This document shows positions 1 through 4,500 of a stretch of 5,448 bases of DNA, piece by piece. The stretch lies in the NCBI GenBank assembly GCA_001723855.1, contig MCBC01000154.1, positions 1 through 5,448 on the forward strand, in the 5' to 3' direction. Both the position numbers and the translations under genes were made by a program. This DNA is from Candidatus Altarchaeales archaeon WOR_SM1_86-2 (GTDB taxonomy: Archaea > Altiarchaeota > Altiarchaeia > IMC4 > MCBC01). The notes beneath the pieces were generated by a model. It saw only the letters and a program-made list of their open reading frames with translations, was not told where the DNA came from and made no database searches. Every line of letters begins with the position of its first letter. The stretch's first letter is position 1.

Positions 1-11
1 AGTAAATACCA

Positions 12-40
12 ATATCCTGTCCTCATATTTTTTTATAATT
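12..40 (-). promoter_or_regulatory. Post-stop motif copy B (TTATAAAAAAA ... ACAGGATAT)
   Basis: Beginning 8 nt after the TGA of the small gene, the minus strand reads AATTATAAAAAAA, seven bases, then ACAGGATAT. The 13-base and 9-base blocks are identical to copy A at 1140-1163; only the spacer differs. It may drive the next minus-strand gene beyond position 1, or be a recurring 3'-flank element. Confidence 0.35.
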
Positions 41-48
41 TATTTACG

Positions 49-972
49 TCACGCATAGTCTCTGCAATATCTCATGACATTTGGCTCTTCCCCCCATACC
101 CCCATCATGTGGTCGCACATCTCTCTGATGTGACCGGTGTTATTTGATACCTTTACAACCCTGAAATAACACGACGCCTTGTTCACTCCGGTGAGATTTC
201 CGCATATCTCAAACGCCCCGCTCTCATTAGTTCCACTAATTGCATCGGCGGCATCTATCTGACACATATATGCGAATGGATATAAATATCTGCCCGCGAT
301 AAGTTCTCCTTCGGTGCATATCTCAATCGCCTCCTGCGGTGCATAGAACGCGACCTCTTTTGCCACATCCGAATAACACTCCGTACAGGGTGTGTTCGTG
401 GTATTAGCACAATCCCTGCACAATAACAGGGCGCTTTTATAATCGTTCTTAGCCGTAACTGCTGCAGCAGGCTTATAGCAGGTACTATAGTTAACTTTCC
501 GGCACAGAGCGATAGTTTCGTTGACCCCCCTGTGAGAGATAACCCTGCCTATGGTAGTATAACAGATGTGCGGAGGGGAGGTTAGATCGCAAAGAAAAAT
601 AGCAGTATCCGTGTCCGATTTCACAACTATTGATGCCAGATAGGTATAACAATAAAACCTGCCCTCTGACATCTTATTGCAAATTTCGATACTTGCGTTC
701 AGATCACCCGTATCTTTTTTTGTGATATCAAGGGCTATTCCCTGATAACATAGGTTCCTCTCTTCCCCGGTAAAATTTTCGCAGACGTCAAGCGATTCAT
801 TCAAATAACCCCCGTCTAAGTAGCATTTTGCTTTCTCCAATCCGGTGAGATTCACACATTCATCAATTTTCGTTTCATTACCGCTTGTATTGTCAGAATC
901 TTTTTGTGTCAGCAGGATATATCCTGTGATTGATGCGAGCACAATTATGAGTATAATCATTCTTTTGTTCAT
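49..972 (-). CDS. Exported cysteine-paired helical repeat protein, unrecognised family
   Basis: I do not recognise a named family. The 307-residue product begins MNKRM followed by a hydrophobic stretch (about residues 5-22) and then a polar, charged segment. This suggests a signal peptide or N-terminal membrane anchor with the rest outside the cell; there is no lipobox cysteine. Residues 36-303 form about nine degenerate repeats of 25-38 residues, typically with an acidic or sequon start, A-x3-C, a short turn, C-Y, then a small or hydrophobic helix-like stretch. All 20 cysteines fall in these repeats, an even number that fits disulfides, and 12 N-x-S/T sequons are present. The layout resembles TPR/Sel1-like helical hairpins, but no TPR consensus is evident. 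The start at 972 is followed at once by the signal-like segment. No Shine-Dalgarno precedes it, so the mRNA may be leaderless. It lies about 200 bp downstream of the large surface-protein gene, on the same strand. The reading frame is secure; the role is unknown, with a binding or envelope structural role as inference. Confidence 0.9.
   Translation of the reverse strand: MNKRMIILIIVLASITGYILLTQKDSDNTSGNETKIDECVNLTGLEKAKCYLDGGYLNESLDVCENFTGEERNLCYQGIALDITKKDTGDLNASIEICNKMSEGRFYCYTYLASIVVKSDTDTAIFLCDLTSPPHICYTTIGRVISHRGVNETIALCRKVNYSTCYKPAAAVTAKNDYKSALLLCRDCANTTNTPCTECYSDVAKEVAFYAPQEAIEICTEGELIAGRYLYPFAYMCQIDAADAISGTNESGAFEICGNLTGVNKASCYFRVVKVSNNTGHIREMCDHMMGVWGEEPNVMRYCRDYA
64..867 (-). repeat. 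Nine-unit cysteine-pair repeat array within the 307-aa protein
   Basis: Cysteine pairs by residue number are 39/50, 64/75, 98/108, 128/137, 157/165, 185/199 (with an inner pair 188/196), 219/237, 257/268 and 286/303. The first cysteines of successive units are 25-38 residues apart, mostly 28-34. The second cysteine is followed by Tyr in units 1-6 and 8, and the first is usually preceded by a small or hydrophobic helix such as ASIEIC, ETIALC or QEAIEIC. Units 7 and 9 have longer inter-cysteine loops (18 and 17 residues). The regular spacing suggests one disulfide stapling each helix-turn-helix unit. The disulfide assignment is inferred, not seen. Confidence 0.8.
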
Positions 973-986
973 GCTTATAAAAATAT

Positions 987-1010
987 TAATATAAATATAA
1001 TATAAATATA
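987..1010 (-). promoter_or_regulatory. TATA-like 11-bp-period tract, candidate promoter of the 307-aa gene
   Basis: On the minus strand TATATTTATATTA occurs twice with an 11-nt period (1010-998 and 999-987). These boxes lie about 15-38 nt before the ATG at 972. A TATA box centred about 27 nt upstream would put transcription initiation near the start codon, fitting a leaderless archaeal mRNA. The tract is so AT-rich that the exact box cannot be chosen. Confidence 0.4.
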
Positions 1011-1053
1011 GGTGATTATATAAATAAAAATAAGGAGCAGGTGATTATATAAA
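1010..1053 (+). repeat. 15-bp direct repeat with 29-bp period
   Basis: AGGTGATTATATAAA occurs exactly at 1010-1024 and again at 1039-1053. The first copy overlaps the 17-bp repeat at 1024, and the second follows its end by overlapping the final AG, so the two repeat families are interleaved. Confidence 0.7.
1024..1040 (+). repeat. 17-bp direct repeat, copy 1
   Basis: The sequence ATAAAAATAAGGAGCAG matches 1120-1136 at 16 of 17 positions (A versus G at the thirteenth). With its partner it brackets both the hairpin and the palindrome. Confidence 0.75.
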
Positions 1054-1083
1054 CAAGAAAAATTTTTGCTTCGCAAAAATTTT
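1053..1083 (-). terminator. Perfect 11-bp hairpin with U-rich tail
   Basis: Arms at 1073-1083 and 1059-1069 are exact reverse complements (AAAATTTTTGC / GCAAAAATTTT) around a 3-nt loop. On the minus-strand transcript the second arm runs into TTTTTCTTGTTT, giving a U-rich tail. It lies about 90-120 nt after the large gene's TAA and before the next gene, so it suits termination of the surface-protein mRNA. Archaea terminate mainly on U-runs, and the stem is AT-rich, so the hairpin itself may not be essential. Confidence 0.45.
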
Positions 1084-1090
1084 AATGTAT

Positions 1091-1116
1091 TATTGGGAAG
1101 TATATACTTTCCAATA
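1091..1116. repeat. 26-bp near-perfect palindrome
   Basis: TATTGG and CCAATA flank a perfect 12-bp core AAGTATATACTT. One internal pair (positions 1097 and 1110, G opposite T) is the only mismatch. ATGTAT (1085-1090) and ATACAT (1114-1119) may extend the symmetry with a bulge. It could be a dimeric regulator's operator or an RNA hairpin; no regulator family can be named. Confidence 0.6.
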
Positions 1117-1119
1117 CAT

Positions 1120-1136
1120 ATAAAAATAAGGGGCAG
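1120..1136 (+). repeat. 17-bp direct repeat, copy 2
   Basis: The sequence ATAAAAATAAGGGGCAG is the partner of 1024-1040, 96 bp away. On the minus strand both copies read CTGC(C/T)CCTTATTTTTAT, a C-then-T-rich run that could also assist archaeal transcription termination. Confidence 0.75.
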
Positions 1137-1139
1137 ATC

Positions 1140-1163
1140 ATATCCTGTGGTTTTTTTATAATT
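1140..1163 (-). promoter_or_regulatory. Post-stop motif copy A (TTATAAAAAAA ... ACAGGATAT)
   Basis: Starting 11 nt after the TAA of the large gene, the minus strand reads AATTATAAAAAAA, two bases, then ACAGGATAT. The same two blocks occur after the small gene's stop. TTATAAAA is a plausible archaeal TATA box pointing toward the next gene, but it could equally be a post-gene repeat of unknown role. Confidence 0.35.
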
Positions 1164-1174
1164 CGAACCAGATG

Positions 1175-1393
1175 TTACATGCTGTGCAAAACGCATAAAT
1201 CCTTCACCTTTATCCAGTAACCCCTGCCCTGCTCCATCGCTTCAAGGTCGCCGAATTCTTCCCCGTCGGATCTCACCCTGTAGAGCCAGCCGTTTTCGTA
1301 TGTGAAGACGTGCGTCCATTCGTCGTCTATGGACGACAGCGCACCGGGCAGGTCCTCATCCGGGTAAGGCCAGCCGACTAAATTCCAGCCCCT
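1175..1393 (-). pseudogene. Out-of-frame C-terminal GWNL/GYWI domain of the surface protein
   Basis: Reading the minus strand from about 1390 gives a complete small domain: GWNLVGWPYPDEDLPGAL, then an ID-DEW turn, VFTYENGWLYRV, FGDLEAMEQGRGYWIKV and a short tail ending in CVLHSM before TAA. It has no start codon of its own near the junction and reads upstream into a TGA at 1397-1399. It aligns with the in-frame domain just before it: GWNLISIPV with GWNLVGWPY, IFTYNNGWDY with VFTYENGWLY, and DGERFGNLDA with DGEEFGDLEA. It is therefore the second of two tandem C-terminal domains that belonged to the large gene. It would be made only after a -1 shift or if the sequence has an indel error. Confidence 0.85.
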
Positions 1394-1545
1394 GCATCAA
1401 GGTTGCCGAATCTTTCGCCGTCCACGTACGCCGCATAATCCCAACCGTTATTATAGGTGAATATCTTGCCGTACTGCTCAAACACCGCATCCACTAATTT
1501 ATTTATGGGCCGTACGGGGATCGAGATCAGATTCCATCCGCTGTT
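1175..1545 (-). repeat. Tandem pair of GWNL...GYWI domains, first one truncated
   Basis: Two homologous C-terminal modules lie in series. The first (1545-1381) keeps GWNLISIPV, the FTYNNGW strand and DGERFGNLDA, but lacks the M-x-x-G-x-GYWI closing strand and the linker that normally leads into the next GWNL. The second (about 1390-1175) is complete through GRGYWIKV. Similar paired modules are common at the C-terminus of archaeal secreted repeat proteins (established pattern). By comparison with the second copy, at least about 20 residues are missing between them. Confidence 0.75.
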
Positions 1546-4500
1546 TAACTGCAGGGTGAAATTGGCTGTAGACCCCTCAATGGTGATGGTCTCTATATCG
1601 GCAGTACTGAACGTGCAATTTTCACACCACGGCATACCCGGGGGATCCGGGTCTAAGTAGGTCATATTCACGGTATTTGACGCAACGCTGCTTATCTCCT
1701 GCATCACCCGCGCCTTATAGATTATGGTGATGAACTTCCCGGGCTCCAGCAATATGGTATTTTCAGTAAAGTTCCATTTTATCGTTGTCGTACCGTTTTT
1801 ATAACTGCCGTTATCATATATGATCTCCTCCACATACTCTTCCGCCAAAGATATTTCCCCTGCAGCACCCAGCTTTGCTGAACCGTTGATATACAGCATG
1901 CCCTTGGGCAGAACATCGGTTATGACCCGGGGGAATACATATGCTCCCTCATAGGCGCTTACGTTCAATCTATTCCTTATAACCAATGTGTATGTCAATA
2001 GCTGATAATATGTCGGCATGGAATCGTCCACTGACTTATCTATTGTCGCTACCGCTTTCCAGCCGGTCATATCGATGTATGTGCTGGCATTTATTGCTTC
2101 ACCATCCCCGCTCTTCCCCCTTGTTGTCGCATTATTCGTGAATGTTCCGTTGTCTACGGCACATCTCACATGGGTTGTGAATGTTAAATATTTTTTTGTT
2201 TTCGGGGGGATAACGCCAATATCCCATGTGATATTTTGCTGGACAACCCCTGGAGGATTATAGTCTCCCGTGTAAGCGATTATATCGTCATCGCTGTATG
2301 GTGCTCCTTCTATCTGTGTTGTGCCGTTAACGTACTCGAAACCTACAGGCAGGTAATCGGTAACATTCACATAATAAGCGGTCGCATAGGTTGGGTTCTC
2401 AACCGTTATGGTAAAGACAACACTTGACCCCGGCTCGACCTCATATATGCTCGCCTGCTTTACAATCTCAAGTCCCGGCTTATAAACCATTAATGGGATC
2501 GTATCATTGGATGTATAACCCGTTCCATATCCATCAACGCCGCTTGCGTTTGCATCGTTCCAGTTGGTTCCCTCCTGCACGCTGTCGTTAACATAAGCGG
2601 TGTATACTATGGTTTTTGTTTCCCCTGCATTTATAGTGGTGCAGTTGAATGTTACCACATTAGCTGTTCCAGAACCTGAAGCTAAATCACAGCTTCCGGT
2701 TTCGGTTTGATAATCCCAGCCCGCATCCATCGTATCAACAACGATTACATTATACATTGTTCCCGTGCCTGGATTTTTTACCTGTATTGTAAACTCCACA
2801 GTATTCCCCGGCTCCACATACCCGACGCTTATATTTGATGTTTTCTCTACCTCAAGTTCCGGCTTATTAACTATTACCGATGCAACATCCTTAAACTCAA
2901 CGGAATTTCCATCGGTCTTATAGCCAAGTGCTTCAACTTTATTCACATTTGTGCCTTCAGGGGCGTTGCTCATAACCTTTACGGAGAGATTTATGTGCTT
3001 GCATTCTCCGCCATTTATGACATTAAAGGTCCAGGTGATATTTGTGCCTGACGTATGATCTCCGGAGGTGCTGTCTGCGGGTGGATCGGAAGAAGAGTAA
3101 TTCAATCCTAAAGGCAGGATGTCAAGTATTTCAACATCGCTTATCTCATTCCCGCCCCTGCTGCAAACCTCTATGGTAAAGTTTATTATCTCCCCGATCT
3201 CAAACCCTTTATAGTTATCAACATATTTGTTTACGGTTAACGGGGCATCCGCGGGATTCGCAATTGTCAGAACAACTGCAGAATCCGTATCATTAACCAA
3301 CGGTGTACCATTGCCGTCCTTTCCTGAAACTGTAGCTATATTTACATGCCCGCCATCGGATTCGTTTTCCTTTATTGTTACATCGTACCTGAATTCGCAC
3401 CTTTCCCCTGCACTGAGGTTTCCTATGGAAAAGACGCTGCCTGAGAGAGAAACATTACATACATCTGGGGTGATATTCTGGATATTGTCGGCATAACTCC
3501 ATCCCCCGGGCAGAATATCCGCTACCTCCACATCCTCTGCCTTTCCAGTTCCGATATTCCTGACAATTATCATATAGGTTATGGTCTCCTCTGATTTTGA
3601 TGTCACATTCAGCGCCTCTTTAGTGATTTCCAGTTCTGGAACCCCGACAACAAATGGCACGGAATCTCTTTCTGAAATGTTTTCGCCGTCCGGTCTTAAT
3701 GCATAAACCCTTACCTTATTTACGCTTGTCCCTTCAAAAATATCAGATGTTATGCTTGCGCACAGCACGATAGCCTTGGAATCATGAGCGGATAAATTCC
3801 CGATTGAGAAGGTTAAAATTTCTCCAGAAGATGCGTCTCCCTGTACGGATACAGGGCTTGTGTTACCTGTAGCATTAACAAACTCTAATCCGATGGGTAA
3901 TTCATCTTCAATACTGGCATCAGTAAGATTATTAGCCCCCCCATTATACACGGTAACGTCAAAGCAAATTGTTTCGCCGATTTCATATTTCCTGCTTTCA
4001 ACCTCTTTCTGTATACTCAGGGAAACATTTGAAAAAATAAATGCGGTTGCGGAATCATTATCCTCGTTCAACGGATTTGAAAACCTGTCTGTTCCATTCA
4101 CTTTCGCGAGATTGTCATATGCGCCGTCGCTTGCGTTCCACGGAACGGAAACGTTATATTCGAAATAACAACTTTCCCCGGCACCAAGACTCACACCTAT
4201 TATGAACACATTGCCGTACCTTATATTTGTGCCGCATGTGCCCGATGCATTGCCTGTATATGATAGAGGCGCGGATAAGGTGTCCGTAACGGTTAGATTA
4301 TACGCCCTTATCTCCCCCACGTTCCTTACCGCTATCCTATAAGTCAAAGTATCTCCCGGTTTTGCCACCTGAGGAGTTACATTCTTATTTACTCTAAGTA
4401 TCGGCTTGCTTATACACACGCCCCATGATGCATTTCTCTGCTCCAGGGGAATGCCGCTTCCATCCGTACCATTGAATGTTGCGGTATTCATCCCGCAGGA

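Larger units (their letters stand above)
973..1174. other. AT-rich intergenic region between the two minus-strand genes
   Basis: About 200 bp of low-GC DNA with no convincing gene. It contains, from high to low coordinates, an A-rich TATA-like motif, a 17-bp repeat copy, a 26-bp palindrome, a perfect 11-bp-stem hairpin, a second 17-bp repeat copy and an AT tandem tract before the start of the small gene. The length and the hairpin suggest that the two genes are separate transcription units rather than a tight operon. Confidence 0.7.

Noticed and set aside
49..972. Lipoprotein assignment for the 307-aa protein
   Set aside because: There is no cysteine near the end of the N-terminal hydrophobic segment; the first cysteine is residue 39, within the repeat array.
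975..1196. A 73-codon minus-strand reading frame beginning MRFAQH with a hydrophobic tail
   Set aside because: Its start overlaps the last codons of the restored surface-protein gene in another frame, and the rest is simply translated AT-rich intergenic repeats; the Ile/Tyr/Leu tail reflects composition, not a membrane segment.
1378..1398. Programmed -1 ribosomal frameshift at the G-run in GCAGGGGCT
   Set aside because: There is no good slippery heptamer or clear downstream structure, and the first domain is missing its whole GYWI half, which a frameshift would not restore. A deletion or assembly error explains the data better.
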